64,000 nucleotides of DNA from Telmatactis stephensoni (Eukaryota; Cnidaria; Anthozoa; Actiniaria; Isophelliidae), in assembly GCA_029948255.1 (NCBI GenBank), contig JALIZF010001761.1:310001-374000 (forward strand). The letters are read 5' to 3'. This document shows, in pieces, positions 56,801-64,000 of the stretch. The position numbers were made by a program, and so were the translations under genes. Position 1 is the stretch's first letter, and each line of letters opens with the position of its first letter. The notes beneath the pieces were generated by a model that was not told the DNA's origin, made no database searches, and saw nothing but the letters and a program-made list of their open reading frames with translations.

Positions 56801-59800
56801 AAAGGTGCGGTAATATGGGCAACGAAATCGTGGAACATTTCGCGTGATATTGGTGCATTGCAAGTTGAAAAGTATACTCCGCTTCTTTGTTGCAAAGAGT
56901 AAAAAGCGCTTCTTTTTCGGGCAAAATAAAGAATGTTGCAACCACAGTGGTAATATTCGCATTTTTCAATGTTGCCTCCCCCTTCTATATCTTTCTTAAA
57001 TGTAATACCATGATCACCTCGGGATCTATTGTTTTTAGAGGGACGTTTAATCGCTAACATCCCTCCCTCATGAATAGAAAGAGGGAAAATTAGTTCTAAT
57101 ATTCCCTCATTAATTATGAATGAGGGATGATTAGAACTAATCGTCCCTCATCCATAATTAATGAGGGACGATTAGAACTAATCGTCCCTCATGTTATTCA
57201 TGAGTGGTTGTCCCTCATATATGATCAATCATCGGGACGTCGGGACAACTTTGCACGCTGTTCCGAAACTCTATACCTTTCTAACGCACCGATACCTCTT
57301 ACCACTGCACACTCTTACGCGTGTGGGATCTATGCATTCTATTTTGCGCATGAGCATAACGAAGCAAAGAAAGCATTATGAAAAACAATTTAGCTTTCGA
57401 ATTGATTAACAACCTATAAATACTTGTTCATTGTAAGTATATAACAAAGAAATCTATTTTCGAAAGTCCCCAGAGAACAGGGTTACACACATTTGGTAAA
57501 AGAATTGTATGATATTTTCAAGTTTTGGATGAACAAACAGCGAAGTATATTTTCGTTTATTTCCTCGGTGATCATGGTATTACAAAGTAATACCATGACT
57601 TCTTCGGGATATTAGTGATTAAATGTCCCCTCAGCCTCGGGAGGTTTAGTAAAAGTCCCTCGGCCTACGGCCTCGGGACTTCCACTAAACCTCCCTCGGC
57701 TTCGGGGACATTTAATCACTAATATCCCTCAGGGTCATGGTATTACTTATAAGTATGTCCTATACGATTTCATGACGTTGTGTCGCATAGGCTGACAGCG
57801 TTCGTTCTTCGCTCCTTCACTCAAGCTCGTCCATTTATATTTATCGATGATGAAGAGTTGAAACACACTACAAAGTGGATTCAATCCATGCAACTCGATA
57901 CTGGATGCTTTAGAAAACACGGGAAGCTATTTCATAAAGATTTGAAGGTAACAAAATGATAAAACAAATTGACACTCCCCTAATGGGGACTTTCAGTAAC
58001 TATTACTTAACATTCACCGCCACTACATTCGACTCATATGTTGTTTTTTGCTAAGGGAAGAAAACCGGAGAACCTGGGCAAAATATCTTATGTCAAGGGA
58101 GAGAAAAACACATTCATAATACCCAGTTCGAGTTTGGAGTTGAGTAGGGAAATGAACCCATAATACAAAGGTGAAAAGCGAGAGGTGAACCATTACGCCA
58201 CCCTTGATGCCCTAACCTGACACAAGTGTCGACTCATCGAAGTGTTGACGTCTTGTCTAGAAGCGTCTTAAATAAAACACGAGCCTCTTAGTCTTAGACG
58301 AGTCTTAGCAAGAACCAGCGTTCTTATTTTGTTCACGCCTTAGGAAGCTCGCCTATTATCTTAGTCACAAGATAAGACGCGTCTTATTATTTCTCGTATA
58401 ATAATAGTCGGATGGTAAAGAATTACCGCGTTTTTCACTCACTTTCTTTGTATTAATAATTATTTGTATTGTTAAATCCAAAAAGTTTGGTAAATAAAGC
58501 TTATTATTATATATAATACGTGCAACAAAATCGCGCAACCGTTTTCGCGCAACCGTTTTCGCGCAATGCGTTGCAGGTAGCAGAACAGAGCTAATTTGAA
58601 AGCAGAGAAAGTAAAACTGCTCTGCTACTTGTAACCCATCGGTTTTGCTTAAAAACGGCATGATTTGGCTACACGAATTACCTTCCCTTATCTCGCAACT
58701 AGATTCTGCGCGATTTCTCGGCCGAGACTGAAATTTTAATGAATTTTTATTAGGGTGGAGTGTCAACTCCGGCTACTTTGACGGCCTATGTAGTAATATC
58801 ACTCTTGGAAAGCGAAGTTAGCCCAAAGGTATGTTATCATTTATATACTTCATTTTTGGTGTTTTTCTCGGTTTTTTTTTTTTTTTTTTTTTTTTTTTGC
58901 ATTTTTTAAAATGTTGTCGCCTTTAATATAATTTGTGATTGTGTTGCAGAGTAACGTCATCACAAAAGCTCTCCAATGCATCATGTCACAGAAAAATAAT
59001 ACGATAGATGCTTACAGTAACGCTATCATTGCTTATGCCCTAACACTCGCAAAGCATCCTGGTCGCGTAGAATTCCTAAGAAGACTGAAGTCTCAAGCCA
59101 CTTTCAAAGGTTTGTTGACTGTTAACACGTTTACTGCTGACTTTCTATGGAACTTAAAATGGCACGTTCACGGCATGGCACGTTTACGGCATAAATGTCA
59201 CATGCTTTGATTACTGATCATGGCACTTGGCACGGTCACAGCACGGCGCCAGCCGTTTTACACTCATACGAAACTCATGCAAATTCCCACATATTTTGGA
59301 CGAGAATAATCGAGTTGTACCTTTTAAGGGTAAGAATGACGGGATTTTGAGCTTTTCGTGAACTCGCAGATGCCGGTACTCTTACGCAAATCGGTGCCAA
59401 ACTGATAATTTTAATGCGTTATTGACATTTCTATGGATAGAAATAGCTTGAGCCACGCCAATTTGGTATCTTTTACGGGTGAAAAAGAAAATTATGGACG
59501 ATCACCTGACCAAAATATATCATACTAAGCCCTTCTCCCACCCCCAGGAACAAAAATTGCTCTATAAACTATACACGGAAGCTTATAAATATCTTTTACT
59601 TTTGTGGATGGAATTTTTAGGTGGACTATTGTACTGGGAGAAGAAAGAAAAACCGAAACCGAAACCGAAGCAGCAAGCAAGGATTTTATTTTGGGAACCA
59701 CCGTATCACCGTTCACCCTCTGCTAATATTGAAATGACTTCCTATGCACTCATGGCAATGATTGGTGATGGAACTGATTCCAAGGCAATAGCTGGAGCTG

Positions 59801-62800
59801 TTCCTATCGTAAGATGGATATCGAAACAGAGAAACGCACTTGGAGGGTTTTCTTCTACACAAGTAAAGCCTGGTTCATACTAGCCACGCAAGCATACGCG
59901 AAAACAACTAAAGCAGACTCAGTAGTGCATTTCTCACAATTGTCAGAAAGCACTGCTAATGAGCGGTACAATATACTGAGTATGTTTTACTAAGTCTGTG
60001 GGTTGCTTGTTCGAAGACTCAGTACTACATTTATGCCAAACGCATGAGAAAGACAAAATAACACTGCTAATGAGCAAGTACACTGCTGAGTCTGCGTATG
60101 TGCTTGCACTTCATCTTATGTCGCCAATGTTAACGTTGTATAGTTTTCGCATTACTTTGAAAAAGTCCGTGCATGCCTTCCTGGGCTGGTATGTATGTCA
60201 GCGATTTGATTTGAAAAAGCATCAGTATTGACAAATCATGATGAGGCATGGCCTCAAGGCATTTCCCTTTCGTCTTATTCTTTTACCAAGGAATAGCCAG
60301 GCAGTCAAGAAGGAATGATTTGAAATTAAAAGCGAAATCTCCACATTGTCGTAACACTTTTTCCTTGCGACAGAAGGCTCTTAAGATATCAGAGATTCTT
60401 GTTTAACCGTTACCGTTATAGAACATGATTATCCTCCTATTTTGTAGGATACGTGCGTAGCTCTACAAGCGCTTTCAAGATATGCTGGGTATGTTTATAA
60501 AGGAGGACTGCACATGAGAATTGACGTGGGAAACTACCCAGGCAAACCATTCTTTCACAGTTTTAAAATCAACGACAACAATCGTCTGGTGCTGCAACGA
60601 GTTGAGGTGAGAATCGTTTGGTATTATTAACATAAACTTAACATTTACACACCCGTGATATTTTACACCGGGAGGCTCTGACCTGTGGGCAATGCCGCTC
60701 ATATACCCTTTGATAAGGAACACTGAAGTATATACCATAAGAGTCTGTTTTATCAACCAGGTACCGGCAAATATTCTTCCTATGGATAAAATCTTAATTG
60801 GTGCTGTAGGAAAAGGGTGTGCCTTACTTCAGGTAAATGCAACATCAAAATAAATTATGGCTTCCATGGTTTGAAATGTCATACATGATTTGCAAACTCG
60901 AGTAAATGACGCTTGGAAATACAAACTGCATAAAGCCCTGCAACCAGGGTTGTTTTCTCCAACATCCTGTTGGATGCGTTTGCACACCCTTTGTGGGTGC
61001 TGATGGCAGTTGTTGGGCAAAGTTTGAAACGGATCGAGCTTCTTCCAGCAGCTGCCATCAACTACCAACAGGGTTTGCATACGCAGCCAATATGTTGGAG
61101 CCGACATTCGTTTGGGAGTTGATCGCCAAAAAATGTTGGATGTTGTCGAAAAAGTTTGCATGGGCCTTAACATGATCATGAGTAGTTCGACTGTTGAGTC
61201 AGCCCTGATAGCAAAGTTTCCACATTTCTATTAGAGGGATTTCATGGCAGCCATGTTTATGGGCAAGTACAATAGAAAGTTTTTGAATTAAGAAAGATTT
61301 TATTTCTCTTGGATTGTTTTGACCACAAACACAACTGCCGTGAAATTCCTCTATAGACCTTTTTTCGAGTTTGTTGATACCACTGTAACCTAATTAGATG
61401 ATCAAAAACCAAAGGTTGAATAGAGCGCGCATTTTGAGAAACACCTAGAAACTTTTTCGATATTCGATAAGTCAATGGGTTTGTTAGCACGCTCCAAAAG
61501 TTATCGGGTCTTTCAAGAAACATGTCCCTGCTCCTGTAAGTAAATTGTCGATGAATACCAAAATTCAGTTTTACTTGACAAAGCTTGCTCATCATCAATC
61601 TACACATTACGTTTATAACTTTCAGGCTAATGTTTTATACAACATCCCAGATGTGGAAGAGAAGCCCGCCTTCAAATTATCTGTAAGTGTTAACCGTCCC
61701 AAACAGCGACCCATTTCTACTGAGACAACAGAGGCAGGAGAAGAGTTATGTCAACCTCTTGAAATGAATGTTTGTGCCAAGTAAGTCTCAAATGGTTGCA
61801 TGCAAAGTGTATGTCGGACTTTATCGTTTCGTTATAACAGTAATAAACCGCTTTTATTTTAATTTAGAGTTAGAGACAAAACGTTTCCTTACATGCTTCG
61901 TCTACAGTACAAATTTCATGATTGCATTAACTAAAGAGATGGAGAGTTCACGCACACACAGGCACGGATAAGTGGACAAAGACACCCTCCCTTCCCGCCT
62001 GTCTCCCTTTCCTCGACTCCCTGTTTCTCTGATGGTGAAGACCGGAGTCTTTTAAATCTGTATGAACTCTAGATAATTCTTTTGTTCCAAAATCTCAACT
62101 ATTTCATAGTTATCAAATTATTCTTATACTTGTTCTTGCCTCACATTAAAAGGTGGATTGAAGACGCAGATGCATCAGGCATGGCCATTATCGAAGTAAA
62201 AATGGTTTCTGGGTTTATCCCGGATGAAGAATCATTGGAGAAGGTAAGAAGGGAGATAAAAATAGAGAAAAGGTATTCTTCAGTATACGAGCGCTCTTTC
62301 AAAGGGTTATACAGGGTGCTTCTCCAATGATTATGAGGCAGCCGATGCAAGTCGGCTTTTAAGAGCTTGTTTATGTTTTGAACTCGACTCTACGCAGGAG
62401 AACCGCATCCTGTTGTACACTTTCTGATGAAAATAGTCGATGGACAAAATAGGGAAAAATCAAGTTTGGTTTAGGCAATTCACGAAGAGAAAAGTTGTAG
62501 TGATACTCGTTGATTATGAACTTGTAAATTGTAAAAAAAAAGATCTATATAAAATACATCCTGTATCCATGGAAAAAAAATCAAATCCATCAAAATCTTT
62601 AAAAAAAATGTGTACGAACTTGTGAAAAAGCTTGAACATGTCCAAAGTGCTACTAGCCAGTAGGAGCGCTTTGGACTTGCCATTTTGTTACGCATAATTA
62701 AGGAGCACTTTAGTTAAACTGATTTTTAAATTGAATTCTATTTATATGTTATGTTGGTGTATTTGTATTTTTCTAGTTGATGAATCGTGTAGATGTTAAA

Positions 62801-62851
62801 CTTATGAAGTTTGAGTTAGAAGAAAACAAGGTTGACTTTTACTTTGATGAG
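38419..62851 (+). CDS. Alpha-2-macroglobulin-like thioester protein, 34 exons, 3' end outside window
   Basis: Secreted protease-trapping or opsonin-like protein of the A2M/CD109/TEP/C3 family. Exons in phase: 38419-38492, 39076-39262, 39613-39787, 40526-40578, 40700-40720, 43243-43294, 43824-43897, 44001-44040, 46839-46923, 47632-47752, 48639-48872, 49006-49179, 49316-49435, 50180-50254, 50553-50762, 51272-51421, 52130-52237, 52648-52735, 52836-53055, 53529-53760, 54262-54498, 55097-55148, 55572-55661, 56377-56553, 56639-56720, 57791-57947, 58754-58828, 58950-59109, 59621-59862, 60448-60606, 60761-60832, 61626-61780, 62153-62243, 62777-62851. Total 1,439 codons, no stop or frameshift. Landmarks: [13 protein letters not shown] (residue about 130), [15 protein letters not shown] after the bait, [17 protein letters not shown], thioester GCGEQ (Cys978, Gln981), His1092, and MVSGFIP of the receptor-binding domain. 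The bait argues for A2M-like rather than C3 (no anaphylatoxin domain). The last receptor-binding residues and stop lie past 64000; no GPI or netrin tail can be judged. Confidence 0.96.
40353..40500 (+). repeat. T-rich simple repeat with TTTTG/TTG runs
   Basis: Low-complexity (GTTTT)n and (GTT)n sequence in an intron of the A2M-like gene. Open frames on either strand here are artefacts of composition. Confidence 0.9.
40855..41215. mobile_element. MITE, GGACGGGGATGCTCGTCG ends
   Basis: AAGGACGGGGATGCTCGTCG near 40875 is repeated in complement near 41186-41205. Inside, the motif CCTAAAAGGTACC occurs several times. Related pieces occur at 42830-43165, 51640-51720 and 59285-59340, so this is a dispersed family inserted in introns of this gene. 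A C-rich run follows at 41219-41240. Confidence 0.7.
41240..42200. other. Intron sequence, no exon seen
   Basis: Frames on both strands (41279-41862) overlap each other and show no recognisable domain. No splice-site-bounded segment fits the A2M reading here. Confidence 0.4.
42208..42442. mobile_element. MITE, AGATTAAGCATC ends
   Basis: AGAGATTAAGCATCGTGTAG at the left and its imperfect complement (GTGATGCTTAATCTTTCT) at the right bound about 235 bp. The arms share CGGGAAA-GGCAG and CACGTG blocks. The non-coding interior is GC-richer than its surroundings. Confidence 0.7.
42830..43165. mobile_element. Second copy of the GGACGGGGATG-type MITE
   Basis: GGACGGGAATGATCGTC at 42830-42846 and the inverted GACCATCCCCGTC near 43143-43155 bound a piece resembling the element at 40855-41215. 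It is more diverged. Confidence 0.5.
43320..43700. repeat. (CATC)n and (GTTT)n simple repeats
   Basis: CATCCATC tracts at about 43333-43400 and GTTT/CTTT tracts at about 43620-43690, in the intron with the GC donor. No gene content. Confidence 0.85.
44690..44885. mobile_element. Hairpin MITE (GTGACCATAGCT type)
   Basis: AATCAAGGAGATACGAATTTT (44758-44778) and its complement (44853-44872) form a stem around CAAAATTTCG/CGAAATTT. The outer parts (ACCATAGCTGGAAAGAGCA) match 3755-3775, so the family occurs twice in the window. Confidence 0.7.
45255..45365. repeat. 110-bp hairpin
   Basis: AGTTTTGTGTGTAATATGGC and its exact complement, with flanking TTATTA/TAATAA, make a stem of about 45 bp around a 16-bp loop. 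It is a short foldback or MITE. Confidence 0.9.
45363..46515. mobile_element. TIR element of about 1.15 kb in an A2M intron
   Basis: GAGGAGTGACAACACAAAAG followed by GGGTCT at about 45379-45404 is matched in complement by AGACCCCTTTTGTGTTGTCA near 46477-46496, flanked by TATATA-rich sequence. The interior holds an unassigned frame (45683-45937), T-rich runs and a C run (46328-46340). Superfamily unknown. Confidence 0.6.
47890..48010. mobile_element. Palindromic MITE piece
   Basis: GCCTCCTTCACTGCCGTTACTA at about 47892-47913 pairs with TAGTAACGGCTGCGAAGAAGGC at 47981-48002. It is a short inverted-repeat element in the intron before the 48639 exon; the rest of that intron shows no exon. Confidence 0.6.
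49204..49275 (+). repeat. (GGCT/GGCA)n tetranucleotide repeat
   Basis: TGGCTGGCT and GGCAGGCA runs between the exons at 49006-49179 and 49316-49435. Simple-sequence repeat. Confidence 0.9.
49585..49871 (-). mobile_element. tRNA-derived SINE
   Basis: In minus-strand sense it opens with a tRNA-like head: a TGGCTCAGTTGG A box near 49860, and a GAGTTCAAGCCCC B box near 49810, at tRNA-like spacing. A body of about 200 bp without coding follows. This is the layout of a Pol III-transcribed SINE. The tRNA head is diverged enough that a true tRNA gene is unlikely. Confidence 0.65.
50776..50821 (+). repeat. (TTG)15 trinucleotide repeat
   Basis: Pure TTG run starting 14 bp downstream of the exon end at 50762. 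The apparent poly-Leu or poly-Gln frames are artefacts. Confidence 0.95.
51492..52100. repeat. GTT/GGT/CGT microsatellite and dispersed repeat
   Basis: A (GTT)(GGT)(CGT) run at 51494-51540, followed by a piece of the GGGGATGCTGG / GGTCAAAATC dispersed repeat (51640-51720). No exon before 52130. Confidence 0.6.
52130..53055 (+). other. Bait-like region and preceding basic exon of the A2M-like protein
   Basis: Three exons. 52130-52237 holds a KRKKR cluster (about residues 632-636). 52648-52735 (DAGLIYMSD, then a Pro/Arg-rich tail) leads in. 52836-53055 (residues about 681-754) begins with Gly-rich GFGGGFGG, continues as a Lys/Arg/Pro-rich stretch ([17 protein letters not shown]) and ends with the conserved NFPETWLW. 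The bait of A2M proteins is the variable loop whose cleavage triggers trapping; the composition here predicts cleavage mainly by trypsin- or furin-like proteases. Bait limits are inferred by position. Confidence 0.8.
54640..55090. other. Intron, no feature seen
   Basis: AT-rich intron sequence with a short recurring AACGTAAC-type motif near 54580-54710. No exon or repeat family is recognised. Confidence 0.4.
55752..55900 (+). repeat. (TTGGG)n pentanucleotide array, about 24 units, then (TTGG)n
   Basis: GGGTT units repeat without interruption from about 55754 to 55872, then TTGG repeats to about 55898. A 15-G run follows at 55920-55934. It lies inside an intron, so it is not a telomere, and the unit differs from the TTAGGG telomere repeat of most animals. 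Confidence 0.97.
56106..56376 (+). pseudogene. Decayed partial copies of the thioester exon in the preceding intron
   Basis: 56205-56330 resembles the true exon (TTAATGGGTGCTAGCCTGCA against TTAATGGGACCTAGCTTAGA; TACTCGGGCTACCAACTTG against TACTCAGGCTACCAACTGG), but reads through stops and has lost GCGEQ. 56121-56204 is a third, older copy (TTACACGGGCTACCATCTGG). Each copy ends in a GGTATTTCAG or TATTTCAG acceptor, so the unit duplicated was exon start plus intron end. Confidence 0.75.
56377..56553 (+). other. Thioester exon of the A2M-like gene
   Basis: Contains [10 protein letters not shown], the internal Cys-Gln thioester that covalently traps targets (Cys978, Gln981), followed by [13 protein letters not shown]. 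It is flanked by TTTCAG and GTAATG splice sites. Decayed copies of its 5' half lie directly upstream. Confidence 0.95.
57045..57215. mobile_element. Foldback MITE (GAGGGACGATTAGAACTAAT)
   Basis: GAGGGA-GATTAGAACTAAT blocks appear in both orientations three times around TTAATTATGAATGAGGGA, forming nested hairpins. Non-coding, in the intron after the exon ending at 56720. Confidence 0.8.
57573..57750. mobile_element. Foldback MITE (ATCATGGTATTAC ends)
   Basis: GGGATATTAGTGATTAAATG (57607-57626) and its complement near 57711-57730 frame a stem ending in GGCCTACGGCC. GTAATACCATGA and TCATGGTATTAC lie at the outer edges. A related ATGTAATACCATGATCACC occurs at 57000. Hairpin-type non-autonomous element. 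Confidence 0.85.
58090..58215 (-). mobile_element. tRNA-derived SINE head
   Basis: In minus-strand sense: GGGTGGCGTAATGGTTCACC (A box) near 58203 and GGGTTCATTTCCC (B box) near 58157, with tRNA-like spacing. The body is short or truncated. Confidence 0.5.
60900..61180. mobile_element. Probable MITE rich in CCAACA/TGTTGG
   Basis: TCCAACATCCTGTTGGATG, TGTTGGGCAA, CAACTACCAACAGGG and AATGTTGGATGTTG recur in both orientations. Sequence of this type is a frequent dispersed repeat in marine invertebrates. The end points are not clear. Confidence 0.45.
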
Positions 62852-63848
62852 GTAAGACAAACCAAAAAAATATCAAAACAAGTTTTTACCCGGCAAAAAC
62901 CCCGATGACTTACCCTACAGAACCCTGCATCTCCCCTGTCTTTCATGGAACGAGAAACAAATGAATAATAATGTGTAATTAGCTTTAAGCAATGCTTATG
63001 TGAGTGCTGCCAAAAGAATTTTAAAGGGAGGCAAAGCGCTCTATATGTGGGATGCTTAACATTTAAACAAAAACTTTCAAGAAATTTTATTAAATTTGGC
63101 TCTTCGTACCAAAGAAAAACGATCTTCCTTTGCACAAAGTTCAGTCAGTTAAAACCACTAAAACCAGGAATTCCAAATATAGCACAAGTGAGTACCTAGA
63201 ACTGGTTTGCGAACAGGTTTGTTCAACTTTCCCAGTACTTTTACTGTTTTTATTGGCTAACTGCTATCGAATATAAAACTGGTTTTAACCGGTTTGGTAG
63301 GTGGTTGAATCCACAGGGTGACCGTTTTCTCAAATCAGATGGCTAAAATAGGAATACTGCCGGCGCTCACTCGCTGAGGCTCGCTCGCTTGGCAGCAAAA
63401 ACGTGGCGCGCGCGCCTCTGATCTCCAGTGCTCCCGCCAAGTATGCAAATTACTCCACAGGAAGCCCAATTTTATAAATTTGAAAATATATGAATACAAC
63501 TTTCAATGTCTTCTGAAACGATAACCGTTGATTTGGTATTCACGCCTTCGATTTCCTCACACTTTCTTTTATCCACTCAAAACGTACGTTGAGACATGCA
63601 TGGTTCAAAATGGACTTATGATGCACACTGGCTCCTCGAGCAGTCTTCGTATGACTGAAAAAATGGCACGGTTACAGCATCGTTTCCCACTCATACGAAT
63701 ACCCGGCGAATGCACTGCCAGTGAATACTGAAACGTAGAAATAGAAACTCTAATAGAAACTCTCAGTGCGTTATCCATTATAACATTTATTAGACACCGT
63801 CGCATAAATCTCTATTTTATTTCGTACGTTTTGTACTTCAAAATCTTT
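62852..63848. other. Intron after the last exon seen; no further A2M exon found
   Basis: I searched this stretch for the conserved end of the receptor-binding domain after the FYFDE exon and found none, so the terminal exons should be past 64000. The region includes a GC-rich patch (63360-63440) and unassigned short frames. Confidence 0.5.
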
Positions 63849-63983
63849 AGGCCTAGTTCAAACGTCGCATCTCACATGTGCTGAATTCAATGCAAATGAG
63901 ATGATAATGAGTAGAAACAAAAGATTTGACTAATTTGCATTGAATTCGGTACATGTGAGATGCGACGTTTGAACTAGGCTTTA
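63849..63983. mobile_element. 135-bp MITE, GGCCTAGTTCAAACGTCGCA ends
   Basis: The left arm (GGCCTAGTTCAAACGTCGCA, then TCTCACATGT and GAATTCAATGCAAAT) and right arm are near-perfect complements of about 48 bp around a spacer of about 38 bp. Flanks are TTA-like. A related left end (TTAGGCCTAGTTCAGATGCC) occurs at 48419-48440. Confidence 0.88.
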
Positions 63984-64000
63984 CTTATAATATAACATTT

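Overview
This window is nuclear DNA of a metazoan, most probably an anthozoan cnidarian such as a stony coral. The reasons are short exons with GT-AG introns, many hairpin-type MITEs, tRNA-derived SINE-like pieces, and a mixture of Harbinger, EnSpm/CACTA, Ty3/gypsy and long-TIR DNA transposons next to an alpha-2-macroglobulin-family gene. No prokaryotic operon, CRISPR array or rRNA gene is visible. The species call rests on sequence character and family knowledge, not on a search.

Layout. 1-5.75 kb holds no convincing gene. It has tandem repeats (a ~50-bp repeat at the very start and a 31-bp array at about 2.0-2.45 kb) and nested inverted-repeat elements (3575-5752, 4051-5131, 5129-5378). 5754-26002 is a PIF/Harbinger-type transposon of about 2.8 kb blown up to about 20 kb by at least four later insertions: a 6.7-kb element with 1,008-bp terminal inverted repeats and TTAA target duplication (6361-13097), a Ty3/gypsy LTR retrotransposon (13772-18256, TSD GTTAT), a hairpin-ended degenerate element (about 18422-19750) and a 4.9-kb CACTG-ended, EnSpm-like element (20868-25782, TSD TAA). 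The Harbinger Myb-like gene (+) and DDE transposase gene (-) are each split by one of these.

27755-36776 is a complete 9.0-kb EnSpm/CACTA transposon (TSD TAT). It has a two-exon tnp2-type transposase on the minus strand, a divergent multi-exon gene of unknown function on the plus strand, a shared promoter between them, and large subterminal arrays (83-bp units on the left, 77-bp units on the right) built from a TGGGAATT-like motif.

38419-62851 (continuing past the window) is the one clear host gene: a secreted alpha-2-macroglobulin-like thioester protein on the plus strand. I place 34 exons that join in frame for 1,439 codons, with a signal peptide, a lysine/arginine/proline-rich bait-like segment, a GCGEQ thioester and a downstream histidine in the C3-type catalytic position. 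Only the last part of the receptor-binding domain lies beyond the window. Its introns are full of MITEs, hairpins, SINE-like pieces and simple repeats, and the intron before the thioester exon carries decayed copies of part of that exon.
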